A DNA stretch of 64,000 bases from Coriolopsis trogii (GCA_020543525.1 JAHYIO010000005.1:186001-250000); one strand, 5' to 3'; numbered from the stretch's first letter, positions 23,624 through 36,040 are shown. Notes: generated from the sequence alone by a model not told the origin. Program-made: numbers and translations.

Positions 23624-24640
23624 CTATACAAGCAGTCAGCTATTGAGTCAAAACGTGGCGTGTCGTCAAGATCATGCTAGTAAGCCAATCTCTGGACCCA
23701 CTTCTCCTTCGCTACGGCAACAAGGTGAGTGGAGAGACAAGTACATGTGTCTTGAGGGACTCACTCTAGCTCATCAGCCGCCGTGCAAGAGCCGTTCACA
23801 AGGGCTGTGGTGCGAACGAGTAATTCTCGCGCGATATCCAGCACCGATAGTGCTGGCATGCAATGCGTTGCTGGTGACAGATTCACATCGGTGAGGTCAG
23901 AATAGGGGTAAAAGTTGGGTAAAAGCTGAGCAAACGAAACTAGTAAACGTACACTCCATGTTCCGTCTTTTGGTTCGCGCCCTTGAAGATGTGGTGTTTC
24001 TATCTGACGGGCTGGATTGACGGCCAGTACTAGGGTGGCGACGGTGGTGGACGAAGATAGTCGTGGGCGCTTAGAAAGCATCATTACCATCACTTCTGAT
24101 GCCTTATCAGCTTATAGGCGTTTTTAGTACCGGACTGCTTATAAATGAAGACGAGTGACCGTCTATCAATTTATGCACTAGATCACAATCAGTAGTAAGC
24201 CTCAACGTCAACTCTGGCAGATCCGAATTGGATGAGGTCGAGATTCAAACCACGGCTCCAGACCGAAGAACACTTCCGGCCATGTGCAGGCGACCACTCC
24301 AAATGACACGGACGTACAGTGTGTATTTGATGCGCTACGCGGTTCGCACACTAGAGGGCAAGGAAGTCGCGACGCTCTACACACTTCCGCGTCCCTGGCG
24401 CGTGCGTGGTTTCCCACTCAGGGCTTCCAAGTGCGATCACAGCACCTCGTCACGCTGCTTGTGCACTATTGGTCCGCAAATCTCACCCCAACCCCGTCAC
24501 GTAACTGGGACAGGTCGGCCACTCGTCCGCTAGAGCTATTCGCAAGCGTTCGTAGATCTGCAGGGCCAGTCAATCGCACATTGCTCAGACGTGCAGACGT
24601 GCAATAATGGAGCGCGTGAGACGGCGAACCTGCAGCACCT
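23624..24640. other. Intergenic, no gene recognised
   Basis: This lies upstream of the minus-strand F-box gene. Short open frames on both strands have no family resemblance. A TTTGAATC T-arm-like string near 24245 was examined and does not belong to a foldable tRNA. Confidence 0.4.
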
Positions 24641-26083
24641 ATGCCGTATACAACCAACGGGGTGAAGAGGACTTATACTGCCAATAGCTATGCCACGGTG
24701 CTGCTGTGTGCTGCGGCAAGTGCGTGTGTCCGTCAATACTCTCGCACTCGCGCACTCACCACTCACCATCCACCAGCTCCCTCTTGCCTCACGCTCCGTG
24801 CCATATCTCCCATTCCCGCCTACGCTCCATATCCTCTTGTCCACCCTCTGCTATACGCGCCTACGACCCAGCACCGAGCGCTCGGGATCAGAATGCCAGC
24901 CGCGACGAGGACGACGAGGACAACGACCAAGGCGCCAACTCGGAACGCAAAGCCACAAACCGCGAAGACTCGGCGCAACGCGGATTCGTCGACGTCCTCG
25001 ACGAGCACCACCACCGTCACGCTGCACCTGAACGTGAACACGGACGTGAAGTCCAACACACGCTCCGTATCTGTCAGCGGAGAGGGGGACAGGGACCGGG
25101 ACCGGGACCGGGACAGCACGCCCCAAGGACGTGTCAGTAACGGCGGCGCCAAACGGCAGGTGAGGGCCGCTTCTATCGGGGACACCGCGTGTACTGAACC
25201 CGTTCGTCGTGTCTTCCACTACTCGCTGCGCACGTTGCGTCGGAGGCGCTAGTCTCCCCCGGCCCCGGAAAAAAGCAACGGGCGTGGGGACATGGATCGG
25301 CGCACGAAGGGCAGCAACAACAAGCTAAAGTCGGGCGATGGCGGCCAACAGCAGGCCCGGCGCGGGCAGAATTGCGCCAGCGTGCATAGAGGAAGCAGGA
25401 AGAACGTACACAGCAATGAAAGTAAGGGTGGGAGTGCGCATGGCGAACGCGCCCAGAACCGTGCCTCAGGCCAGCGTCGCCGGAGCGGGAACGGCAAAGA
25501 AGAAGGGGCGAGCGCGAAGTCGTCGTCGGCGCAAACAACTCCAGCTTGTTCTGCGCCTGAAGTGAGTCTCCGCTGGTAGGTACTTACCGCTAGAGGAGGG
25601 ACGCTGACCGTCTTGTGTGGCCCACAGCCGAGTGCGAACATGATGCCGATGGCGGCGATGCCCATGTCGATGCCAATGTCGTTCCCTGTTATGTTCACGC
25701 CCATGTGTGCGGCGATGGTCCCGATGCCGGGTGCGATGTCGCCGACGAGTCCGAGGGGCAATGGCGCGTAGGCGGCGGTACCCAGGGAACTGCGGCGCGG
25801 CGCTGCAGAATCGAAGGCAGTGGAATAGAGGAAGGAAGGCTGAGCGGCGGTCGTTGTAGATGAATATATCTGTCCGTATCGAACTCATAGTGACAGGATC
25901 GCAACTGGATGGAGGGCAGAATCTGATAATGTTGCGGGAAGGTGACGCCAGTGACAGCTTGAGTGTGCGATCTCGAGTGTGAGGCGATGCTATTGGCACA
26001 AAAGATGGCACCACGATACTCTTCGGGCGAGTGCCGACTGTGGGGTCATATAGAGAATGGGATACACTCACATGTTCATTCAC
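24641..26083. other. Poorly resolved low-complexity region, possible minus-strand hydrophobic protein gene
   Basis: The plus strand encodes a Thr/Arg/Ser-rich frame (24641-25252) with a repeated GGGACC/GGGACA hexamer near 25083-25122. The minus strand of the same region encodes hydrophobic segments. One (25761 downwards) reads GLVGDIAPGIGTIAAHMGVN then GIDMGIAAIGIMFALGCGP, which looks like a small Gly/Ile-rich membrane protein. Another (25185-24820) contains GALVVVLVVLVAAGILI, a typical membrane span. These could be exons of one minus-strand gene with its start near 25.8-25.9 kb. I could not assemble a convincing complete model and do not recognise the family. Confidence 0.25.
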
Positions 26084-26631
26084 AGCATCACGGCAATGAG
26101 CAGTTGGATGATAAGGACGACGCTTTCCTCTCCTTCAGCGAGGAACTCTCGACGTCCTTGTGACCCGTTGGGCCGCCGTCCAGAGAGCGTCATAGAGGCT
26201 GTCATGGAGTATGACTGAGAAACCGGTTCAAGTCTCCGGCACAGCAGATGGCGACTGAGTTGAGGCGAGCAATATAAGAGCGAGTGGGAGAGACCTACCT
26301 TGAGTCGAGATGAACAGGAGGAATTGAGCTCGCAGCGAGACGGTCGAGAGCAAACTTGAATCAAAGGCGAATGAGGGGCGGATAGCCGGACCGTAGTATC
26401 CGACACGGAGGCGCCGAATGCGCAGGCCGAGGGAGACGCCGACGCCAACGCTCTCAGTGCCACACCACCTCCTCCTCGACATCCGCCCACGCCCGGCTGG
26501 CTCTCGTGCGGTGCTTATAGAGCCTTGACTTCCACTCTTTCTCGTTTTCTTCCTCCCCCGCTTGCTACCTCCCACGACATCTGACGACCACGCCCTCTCT
26601 CCTGCGCCTACTCCGCGCAGACTCGGTCAAC

Positions 26632-29600
26632 ATGTCTGACACAAACAACACGCTCTGTCCGTCCGACAACTCGCAGCTCGTCGACCAGACTGGCTTTTGG
26701 GACTCGGATGGGGTCGACTGGGATGCCCATCGGATTGGCTGGCTCATAGCTGGCTGCTGCACCGCCGTGGTATGTCCTCGTTTCCGTCCGCAGCGAACAA
26801 GGCGGTGTTCATTCGAGAGCGCGATAGACCCTCCTTCTCACCTCCATCAATGTCGCTTTCCATGCTCGGTCAGTCCTGTCATCATCGACTGCGCCACGCC
26901 ACACTAACCGCTGTCAATACAGCAACTACACAAATCCCGGCGAACAGCGACAAATGTGCGCCATCAAACTCTTCAGACTCTCCGTCTACCGTGCTTACCA
27001 TTTTCCTCGTCTACAACAGCCTACGAATATTGTACATGCCAGCCGTCTACGCCATAATCTCCTTCTTCTCCTACAGATTCTTCCGGAGCTACACCTACTA
27101 TGATCTCATCGAGACAGGTGAGTAATGTCAACAGGGTCCGTTGGCCCCGCTCATCACCCCATTCCAACCATGCTGGACATAGCATACGAGGTGAGTTCAA
27201 CCAGATTTCTCTTTGTCCGTGCAACGGCGGCGTGTGCCCACCGTGGTATAATCTATGAGAGTCCGCAACCGCATATTCTGCCGCAAGTCTCGCGAGACAT
27301 CACCTCTGATCTTGCTCTCCCGTGTCGGTTTCTGTGTCCGAGCATTGCATTACGTCTTGCTCTGCGGGCGGACGTTGTACTCTGCCTTGGCCCCAAATGT
27401 GATAATTGTCCCATGAGTCCCCAGTTGCGCCGAGGGAGGGCCCGCTATGTCCTCAGGTCGAGTAACCACCTTATTGTAAGCGCCTCCTGAGGCACACGCA
27501 GCTAGAGGCCAGTGACAAACCTGGCCATAGCTTCGGGCACGCAACTGGAAGAGATTAATTCCACACTACATGTAGCGAGACGTCTACGCCACGTAGTGAG
27601 GGTGCTATCGTCATTCATGCCTCAACGGCGTGTTCATGTGTTTATCTGTACCTCCCAAGCAAAGTACGCATGCCGGACAATGCTGACTACATGTTAACAC
27701 GCAGTCCGTCACCCTCAGCGCTTTCCTGTGCGTCCCTTCTCAATCTATGCTCTCGCATGGCACGTACTGAAATCCGGTTTCCGTCACAGCCTCCTCCTCA
27801 TCGAATACGTGGCCGCCACCGCGATAGGACACGATGTCGGTAATGCGATCCTCCGCAAAGACAAGTCGAGCCTGCCGATGCCGGTGAGTGCTACACGGAC
27901 CCACCCAGTTCGTGAGGCTTAGGACTGATTTTTGGCCGCGCTACTTCAGTTCTGCTGCTGGAGGTACCGACCTACAAAGGTGCGCTTCTGTTCCGTCCGC
28001 CCTCACTGCGGGGTCCTGACTGTCATGGATCGGGATTCTAGGCGTACTTCATGTACACGCTCAAAGTGAGTGCTCCACTCGTCACCCATTCGCGCATCCT
28101 CCATGCTAAGCATACGTGCATCAGTGGTCTGTCCTGCAGTATGTCATCCTGCGACCAGGTAGGTCTTCACTCCATCCTCGATCCACATCGCGCCCGACTT
28201 CTCTGTTCTCCCTCTCCTCGATCTCAACCGCTCACGATGTCGCCCCTCGCACCGTGCCTACTACAGCACTGTCAATAGCAGGGATCGTCTGCCAGTACTA
28301 CGGCGTGCTGTGCGAGTCGGGCCCGTGGAGCTTCAAGACGGCGCACGCATACATCAGCATCATCGACGGTGTCAGCATAACGTGCGTAACCCCTCCCCCT
28401 TTTCCCGTCCATTCGTTGTGCTCTGTGCTGTCCCAGCTCGGGCGACACTCATCCACAAACGACAAACGAACTCGTGTACTAACATGCATGTGCACCCGCA
28501 GAATCGCGCTCTACGGCCTGCTCGTGTTCTACGGGCTGACCAAGGACGAGCTCAAAGGCCGCAGGCCGCTCGCGAAGTTTATGGCCATCAAGCTGATCGT
28601 GATGTTCACGTTCTATCAGTCGTTCGTGGTGCGTTCGCGTCGTCTTTTCGGTCCTCGTGTCCCCTTCCTCTGAATCCACAAGCCCAAACGACGCTCACCT
28701 CTGCCTTGACCCGCATGGTCTCCTTCCCTATCTCTTCCGAGTGTACGGAGCGTTGACTGTCCTGCCCCGTACCCATTCTAGTTCTCCGCGCTCGAAGGAC
28801 ACGTGATACACGCGACCAAATACTGGACGGAGACGAACATCGCGGACGGGCTGAACGCGCTCGCGATATGTATCGAGGTGCGTCCGCGTCCCAGCCGTTG
28901 TGCTCCCCGCTGCCCGCTCTCGATCTCGCCTCCGCTCACGAAACCGTTCTCCCTGCCCCTTGCCCCTTTCTAATATTCACGACAACAAAACGCAACGGAA
29001 CGCAACGGAATTGGATGGAACAGATGGTGATCTTTTCGGCGTTCATGATGTATGCCTATTCGTGGAACGACTACAAGATCAAGAACGCACGCCGGTTCGG
29101 GGCTGGCAAGGCGCTCTGGGATAGCATCAACTACTGTACGTCCCCCTCTCTCCCACCCACGCCTCTGCCTTCTCACCGCTGACGCACCTCGCCCCCCTTC
29201 TCGCCCTCTCCCCCACAGCCGACTTCGCGCACGAGATCGGCGGCTCGCTCAAGTTCTTCATCGACTACGCGCGCGGAAAACCGGGCACGCACGGCCCCCA
29301 GATCCCCGTGACCGACGGCGCGGGCAAGCAGACCAAGATGGACTTTGGGCAGGCGTTCGGGCTCACGCCCCGTCCCGGCTCGCGTCTCTCGCGGTCCGCG
29401 TCGCGGTCGTCGTCGGTGTACAACCGCGGGGGCCGGCACTCCCCGTCGCCGCCACCGCCGCTGCATCCTTCGCAGGGAAGGGCAGGGCAGGGGCAGGGAC
29501 AGGGACAGGGGAAGGTGCGGGGCATGAGTGAGTCCATCTCGATGTCCGCTGTGCGTGCGCCGAGGGCGAGCTACGACGAGAACGTTAGGTTAGCGCCGTA

Positions 29601-29808
29601 CGAGTACGGCGTGGCGGGGGCGGCTGGGTCGAGTACGGACTTGACCGAGAACGAGAACGAGAACTTGGCGGGGGTGGGCGTCGGGCGCGTGACGGGGAGG
29701 GAGAGCGAGACGGACGGGGGGAGGTTTGGGTATGGGCAGGGTGGGGAGATGTATGAGGGCTTGGGGAGGCCGAGTGGGGATTATCATGCGACGGGGGTTG
29801 CGCGGTGA
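26632..29808 (+). CDS. TMEM184 / DUF300 (organic solute transporter Ost-alpha-like) membrane protein
   Basis: A multi-pass membrane protein of about 520 residues, family PF03619. It starts at 26632 (MSDTNNTLCPSDNSQL). Family signatures in order: HRIGWLIAGCC, HARNYTNPGEQRQ, RILYMPAVYAIISFFSYRFF, RSYTYYDLIETAYESVTLSA, LLLLIEYVAATAIG, CQYYGVLCE, GLLVFYGLTKDEL, FMAIKLIVMFTFYQSFV and MVIFSAFMMYAYSWNDYK. About seven membrane spans are visible, followed by a long hydrophilic tail rich in Gly, Ser, Arg and Gln. Exons are unusually small: one of 8 nt at 27183-27190, then 30, 24 (28042-28065) and 34 nt. The intron after the 8-nt exon (27191-27704) is 514 nt, against about 60 nt elsewhere. Homologues act at vacuolar or plasma membranes, but the substrate here is unknown. 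Confidence 0.9.
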
Positions 29809-30340
29809 GCGCTGTGCCCGTCCGTCTGTGCGTAGAGGGAGGGAGGGGGTGTGTTTGTCGGTTGTGTGGTTGCTGTTGGCGGTTGAGCCTAGTTTATTCC
29901 CTTGGTTTCCGTTCTCCGTTCTCGTTTGCGGTTTTTCCGATCTGTCGGTATCGTTGCCCCCGCGCGTTCCTCGTCCTCGTCCGTCCTTTCCTTTCTTCTT
30001 TTGCCTTGTTCTTGTCCTGTCTGCTGCTGCTCGCGTTCTACGTACACCTGAACTGACCACGATATCGTTATCGCCCCCCACACAGTACTGTAATCGTTAG
30101 CGTCTTCGCTCTGAGCCCTAGGCCTCTCTTGAGCTCGCCATCGGACTATTATCACTGTACCATGACAGTGCGCGTGCCCTATTGTACGTGTCATTGGGTG
30201 TTCTCGTCAATGGTCTGGCTCTCGCGATTGCGTAGATTCCGGAGGAGTGACCGCCTGCACGTGTCCGGACATGCATAGGGTTGCTTCGGTCTGGATCCGG
30301 ATGTCGAATGCATCAATCCGGATCTTCCATTTGAGGCTTG
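29809..30340. other. 3' flank of the TMEM184 gene, no gene seen
   Basis: Pyrimidine-rich sequence (29940-30030) follows the stop codon and probably forms the 3' untranslated region. Around 30290-30325 is an imperfect GGATCCGGAT...ATCCGGATC inverted repeat immediately before the F-box gene fragment. Confidence 0.35.
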
Positions 30341-30622
30341 CCGCACAATATCACTTGGGGCCGGTGGATCGACGCTCGCTGCAGTCATTGATCATGCAGA
30401 GTGCCTTCTTGACTCCTGACTCCAACGCAGCCGCTCCCTCTCCTCACCCGTCTCCTCCTCATCAACATTCTGCACGACATGCTGGCGCTTCTCCGCTGTG
30501 CTTCCGCCCTGGAAGACGTCCAGATGCGAGCCGTTCGAGTGGTCACTGACTCGGGCCTGCTGCACACGTTCGCCGTTGTGCGATGCAGCGCGTCCATCGT
30601 CAGTCTGCTCTTATCGTCGCAG
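30341..30622 (+). pseudogene. Partial copy of the F-box gene at 22002-23623
   Basis: This matches the coding strand of 23126-22802 nearly base for base, in opposite genomic orientation to its parent. It begins CCGCACAATATCACTTGGGG. It carries the whole of parental intron 2, including the donor, the doubled TGACTCC and the CGCAG acceptor, so it arose at DNA level and not through mRNA. At least three deletions have occurred relative to the parent: about 12 nt after CTCATCAACA, about 26-30 nt before CTGCACACGTT, and a few nt near the right end. It has no F-box and no continuous frame, so it is not expected to be functional. Confidence 0.85.
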
Positions 30623-31050
30623 CCGTGGGCATCGTAGCTCACCGGTGATGTCTGAAGCCAGGGTGGTAGTACTAGGCAACTTCAAATTGCGCATGTGTCT
30701 GTGGCGCTCGTTGTCAACTGTTTGCACTTGTTGGAAGCAGAGGCTGTCACCCTCCGAATATAATCTCACGCCTCCCCGACACATAACTCCTACATGCGAG
30801 ATACTGATCCAGTCTCAGAGCGTGGCAAGCAACTCGGAGGCGGGCTCGGTACAACAAGTCTTCGGCCACGGAGCCGCTCAGCTGACCACTGAATCGTCAT
30901 GATGACAAACTCTGTTGCAACCTGAGAAGCTACCAGAGGCCGTGAGATTCGATGAAGGCGGCTATAAGTAGGTGAGATCCACAATGTCGAAACGCTGTCC
31001 TGACTGATAGACTCGGATAGACTGCCCACCCCCCTCCCGCTACCTGACCC
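30623..31050. promoter_or_regulatory. Promoter region of esterase 1
   Basis: This leads into the esterase start at 31051. A TATA-like TATAAGTA lies at 30963-30970, about 80-88 bp upstream. Esterase 2 has a similar box at the same distance. Confidence 0.45.
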
Positions 31051-32476
31051 ATGAGCTTGTTGAGCTTGGACCCCGAGCTCGCGTCTGCGATCGTTCTTTC
31101 AAAACCAATTGACCCTCCTCCAGAGGGCACGGATTTGGTCGCGTACGGACGAAAGGCGGCGAAACAGCAGGTGGATCCTCTGGTCCGGTATTATGGCGAA
31201 CGTCTCCCGCCAGGTCAGCGTCTCCGTTGTCTCTGAGGAGGACCTAGTCGCTGAGCTGCATGTCAACAGCATCTTCGTACCACGTTGTCGACAAGCTCGT
31301 CCCAGTCGATGGCGCGGAGATCACGGTGCGCTGCATCACGCCCGTGAACGCAGGCGCCCCCGACGCAGCTTATCCTGTGCTGGTGTGGTACCACGGCGGA
31401 GGTGCCGCTCGCCTTTGTTCTGATTGAACGCCGTGCACTCGCTGACGCAACCCTGACACGCCGCCATTGGCGATCGTCAGGATGGAGGGTCGGCGACCTC
31501 GAGATGGACGACAACCTACTGCGAACGATCGCGGTGGACCTGCAACTGGTTACTGTCAACGTGGGCTACAGGTGTGTGATCGACCCGTCGCCGTGGTGAC
31601 CTTCAAGAGTGGTTGTACTGATGTCGGACATGCTCAGACTGAGCCCGGAATACTCGTTTCCGACCCCTTTCGAGGATTGCTACGCCGCGCTCAAGTGGGC
31701 AAGTCCTGCCATTGGTACTGCACGAGGTCATGCGCTGACAGCGTGGAATATGCCGACGACAGGTCGCAGGCAACGCCACTGAACTGCAAGTCGCACTCGC
31801 CAAGGGCTTTCTAGTCGGAGGAGACTCCGCAGGTGGCAGCCTTGCCGCAACCGTTGCACTGAAGGCGCGCGACGACCCCTTTTTCGCGGAAAGGGGACTG
31901 ACCGGACAGTTCCTCCGCGAGCCTCTAACCCTCCACCCTTCGGCGCCCATCCCGGCCAGGTTCAAAGAGGAGTACCGCGCCATGGTCGAGAACAAGGACG
32001 CGCCACTTCTCAACGCCGAGGCCGTGATGTTCTTACTGAGTCAGTGCTCAATCTCTTCGCGCACAGAAGTATCTCGACTCACCGGCATGATCGACTGCTT
32101 TGGCTTTGGCGGGTAGATGCGTGTTGCCCGAACCCCAAGGATGTTACGGACCTGCGTATATCTCCGCTCCTCGCCCCTTCGCATGCCGGTCTACCGCGTG
32201 CGTACATCCAGGTCATGGAACGCGATCCTTTGCGTGATGACGGCGTCGCGTACGAGAAGGCGTTGCGCGAGGCCGGGGTTGACACCAAGATTGTCTTGTA
32301 GGTCTCGATCTCCGAACTTGTTCGAGCCTTACTGATGTACAAGCCATCCCTTCTCCAGGAACCCCGGGGTGGCCCACGGGTTCCAATACACGTTCCCCGC
32401 CATCTCCACCGCACGCAAATTGGATCGTGATGCGCGAGATGGCTTGAGGTGGTTGCTTAGCTTCAGCACTAAGTGA
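31051..32476 (+). CDS. Alpha/beta-hydrolase fold-3 esterase/lipase (HSL family), copy 1
   Basis: A serine hydrolase of the hormone-sensitive-lipase group (PF07859), about 340 residues, cytosolic by lack of a signal peptide. It begins MSLLSLDPELASAIV. The oxyanion motif HGGG follows YPVLVWY and is split by an intron. The nucleophile motif reads VGGDSAGG, the acid is in MERDPLRDDG, and the His is in VAHGFQYTFP. Six introns occupy the same positions as in the other copies. The intron after AALKW (31699-31762) uses a GC donor, GCAAGT; only that splice restores VAGNATELQ. The stop codon is TGA at 32474-32476. The natural ester substrate cannot be read from the sequence. Confidence 0.85.
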
Positions 32477-32603
32477 GCTGGTCGCTGAGAGGCCATGACG
32501 TCATTAAGAATACAACCATGAATAAATATGTACAGCAATCTGCGACCTGCGCCTTCCTGCCAGCATGTATAAGGATGTTTGACGATCGCAGGATCTTCGC
32601 CCA

Positions 32604-34879
32604 CTACCGCTCCGTGAGACCGTCCTCTTTGTGTTCCTTGTCGACAGGGACGGTGGTGATGGCCCCCGATATAGCCATCGACGAGTCGTATGTCGATAAC
32701 GTGCCACCCTGCCCTGCGAAAACGACGCTCGTGCTGACGGTCTCAGGGGAGGCAAACTGCACCGTGGAAGCCTCCGACGTCAGCAGACATTCCGAGGTTC
32801 GGGTCGACAACAAGGTATTGGACATGGAGCGCACCTGCGGGATATCCCAGGCCTCGGCAACAGTGTGCGGTCGCGTATGTGCCCCCCCGCCGCCAAGCTC
32901 AATCGTCCCCGACATCATGCGCGCAGACAGGCTCCTCCGGGAATTCAAGCTGCGCATCGAACGTTGAAGGGCGTCAGTATTCCAGCCGTTGTCTGCCGGC
33001 GGCTAGACGGAACGTACACGGCGAGGACCGAGTTCGCGTACAGCTTGGTGCTCACGATGGAAATACCGATGTAAATCAGGTTCCCGGGGAGGATGATCGC
33101 CTAAGATAGAGAGAAAAGGGTACACGAAATCAGCCCCGCTTGCGAGATCATAGGACAATGCCTTAGAGAACGCCCACGAAGATGAAGCCCAGGAGGGCGA
33201 AGACAGTGTTCAAGAGTCCTGTCTATCTGTGAGTATCCCTTCAGCCTAACAGCACTGCGACGGACCTGTGTTCACCGAGTACATCACAATCGTCTCTATG
33301 ATGGAATCGGTTCTGAGGAGCCAGTGAGACCCGAGTAGCACCGGTGGACGGTACAGACCTCACTTCTTCATTCCGGTCCGGCGCTTGAGCAGGACGCGGA
33401 TGAGGATCGCTGTCAGGATGAAGTCGGTGACGAGCGCGATTCCGATCGTCACCGACACGATCCACTACAGCACGGGAGATGAACGTTCATGATTTGCTGA
33501 CCATGACCGTGAGGCACTCACAGTTTTAGACTCGAAGTCGCCGAGGGGTAACTTGAAGCTGGGGAAAGACCATTGTCAGGCTGTCAGGCTCAGTGTGTCA
33601 CAAGGCTCAGAAGAGTGAGCTACACTTACGCGTATATTGTTGCGGCTGCAGTTGGAGTACAAGTTTGCTATGAGCGTCACACGAAGCGACATCATGAAGC
33701 TTACCCATGTTGAAACCTGCAATGGCATGGTTGTATATGAACACATGTCTTTCCACGCCACGGATAGAAACTAACACGCACCGACGAACGCAAGTATGAG
33801 AATGCCCTGGATGCAATGAATGAGTGCGCTGGCGAGATGCTCACGCGCGAAGCATTCGTGACTTACTGAGAGAAACACGAGAGGCCGTAACTTCGAACCC
33901 ACTGTGGTCGCGAAGAGTGAGTCTCAAGTATGCACGCGATGGCGTAATGAACTGCTTACAATACCACACGCGATGCGCGTAAAAGCTGATAGAATGGTCG
34001 AAGCCGGTTCTTGCACATCAACTAGGAAGACATACAATTGGCACGCAAAGATGAGCAGCGCCTGCGAGATCGTCAGCGACGGCTATTAGGTACCTGGAAC
34101 CTAGAACGTCCCCAGCGCGAGACTTACGGAGGTCGGTACGATGAGCTATGCAGCGTGTCAAACGAGATCGAGACCAGATGTAGTTAGCGTGCAGGCTAGA
34201 TCGACGGACTCGTAGATCACTCACTCTCGTGGACCTGGCGCAGCAAGTAATTTATGAGGGCACAGCCACGGACGATCAGTGATAGACGTACCAATGCCCT
34301 TCCAGCAGCGTCAATGGGTTGAAGTAATTCGTAATGAGGTGCCAGTAGCTATACGTAGCAAAAGAGTCGAATGACCTTCCAGTCTCGTCGCTGATGTCAC
34401 CTAGACTGGCTCACCTCGCCGCCAAAGTGCAAATGGTATGGAGAGTATCAAGAACCCTTGGCCCGATTCAGCCTTCACATGGCGCGATCAATTCGAACCG
34501 GCAGATTCTACACGTACCAGATCGCGGTCACCTTGTAATCCCGTATATTGTCAGCCTCACTTATGCCTGCAGCCCCACGGGAGCATGGACTGAACACGCA
34601 CAAGCCAGAAGAGCATCCGTTTATCCGTAGGGTACAGCCGAAAGTACCGGTACGTCTGTTGGCATGTCAGGCCATACAAGCTGTATGACATGCGGGACGA
34701 TCGTTCAGGGAGTTGTCGTAGGGTGATTTGAACAAGATCACTCACATGAGCCCAAAAGCCGTTCCGAGAAGCAATGCGCCATATGAGTTGTCCAGTGCAG
34801 GCAATCCGAAGCCCGGCTGGCGCAGCTCGAGCGTGCGGGACGCTAACTCTTCGACCTCTCCCTCAATCCGCGTGGACAT
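32604..34879 (-). CDS. DUF6534 multi-pass membrane protein, copy 1
   Basis: A member of the Agaricomycete-specific DUF6534 family (PF20152), with about seven membrane spans and unknown function. It starts at 34879 (MSTRIEGEVEELASR) and has more than ten small exons. Family landmarks: FGLPALDNSYGALLLGTAFG, LYGLTCQQTYRYFRLYP, YWHLITNYFNPLTLLEGHW, AIILPGNLIYIGISIVSTKL and YANSVLAVLNSRRSLSARM. After DIPQ an 86-90 nt intron leads to FASPETVSTSVVF, and the protein ends in an acidic tail at 32604. It converges with esterase 1 and is a paralogue, in opposite orientation, of the gene at 38153-40443. Confidence 0.8.
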
Positions 34880-36040
34880 GTCGAGTGCCAGTAGTCGCTC
34901 GTAGATTGAGCTGGGACTCGGAGATGGTGGCGCAGGAGGTAAAAGCGTAGGTTGACGGCTTGAAGCCTGGCTGGTGATATAGTCGCCGCGTTGTCAACTA
35001 CGCATCAGAGGTAAGCGGGAGAAGCACACTAGAACACCTGGATGGAGTGAACAGCGTGAGCGAATCTCGTTCAATGCATCAAGGCACAACAGGCAGATGC
35101 CGCATTAGGGGCATTGTCCAGCGTTGAGAAGCATCATGAGAAGCAACGATGCGATGATTTGCTGGGCGTGTCATCATGCCCACCTTCGCGACTGATTCGG
35201 GATATCTTGACTCTTGTGAGCAGTAGACCGTAATTTGCAGTTGAGCATCATCTCTCTGTCATGATCACCCACTCTGGCCTGACTGTCGTTTACGCCCTGT
35301 TTTGGGCGCAAGTGATTCAAGTCGTCCACCTTTGTACACATAGGACTCGGGGAAAATGCAAGACGTTATCGGCATTGAGACAAAACTAAGATCTGATGTG
35401 GTACCTGAAGATCTCCCGGATAGCCAAGGTGCAACTCCGTATATCTACACATACCAGACGAGCGCGATCTTCACCGCGCGCGACCTCGCATGCACGATGC
35501 CGGGCTTTTAGCTCTTCTCCCATACCGTATCGTGCCCAAGAGGCGCTTCATGCGCAGATCGACGAGGGTGATCGGCTCTCGCTCTCTGGAGCGAAAAGGC
35601 GAGGAAATCTGCCAGGCGTGTCTGAAGTGAGCAGACGAGCGAGCAATCAGTCGAGGGAGCGATGGGCCAGAAGCAGAATCTGAAAGCAAGGAGAACAATG
35701 TAGATCGTGCCCAGAGACATGGCTTTCCTAGACTTGCACGCAGCTGGGCTCGGACGATGGTGCAAGGCAGGTAAGTAGGTGATGGTGGAGAGAGAAAATG
35801 GCCGTGGGCGCCTACATCAATGTGCTGGCTCTTCTCCTTGGAGTTGACGATCGCGACTGCTTTCCATCATCTTGCGCTATAATCTTTGGAATGCACTTCG
35901 TGGTCCGAGGCCTTTCGAGACGGACTGCGTGCGTGCGTGGGGTATAAGACGATATGTTGCTTCGGTGAGTGGTCTCCTTGTTCACTTCGACAAGATGTAC
36001 CTCTGCACGCCGAGTCTGCGACACGCCGCGGTGGAAAAGA
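34880..36040. other. Intergenic with a DUF4246 gene fragment
   Basis: This lies between the start of DUF6534 copy 1 and the stop of the methyltransferase gene. Apart from the fragment at 35556-35650 I see no gene. Confidence 0.4.
35556..35650 (-). pseudogene. Fragment of a DUF4246 gene
   Basis: The minus strand encodes SPFRSREREPITLVDLRMKR, which resembles SPFDFRQREPITLIELRMNY in the intact DUF4246 gene at 46793-48662. Similarity extends over roughly 25-30 codons only, without the catalytic region. The DNA is also visibly similar (TTCATGCGCAG...). It is best explained as a broken duplicate. Confidence 0.6.

Noticed and set aside
24235..24260. tRNA-like T-arm (GGTTTGAATC on the minus strand)
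   Set aside because: No matching A-box, anticodon arm or acceptor stem could be folded around it.
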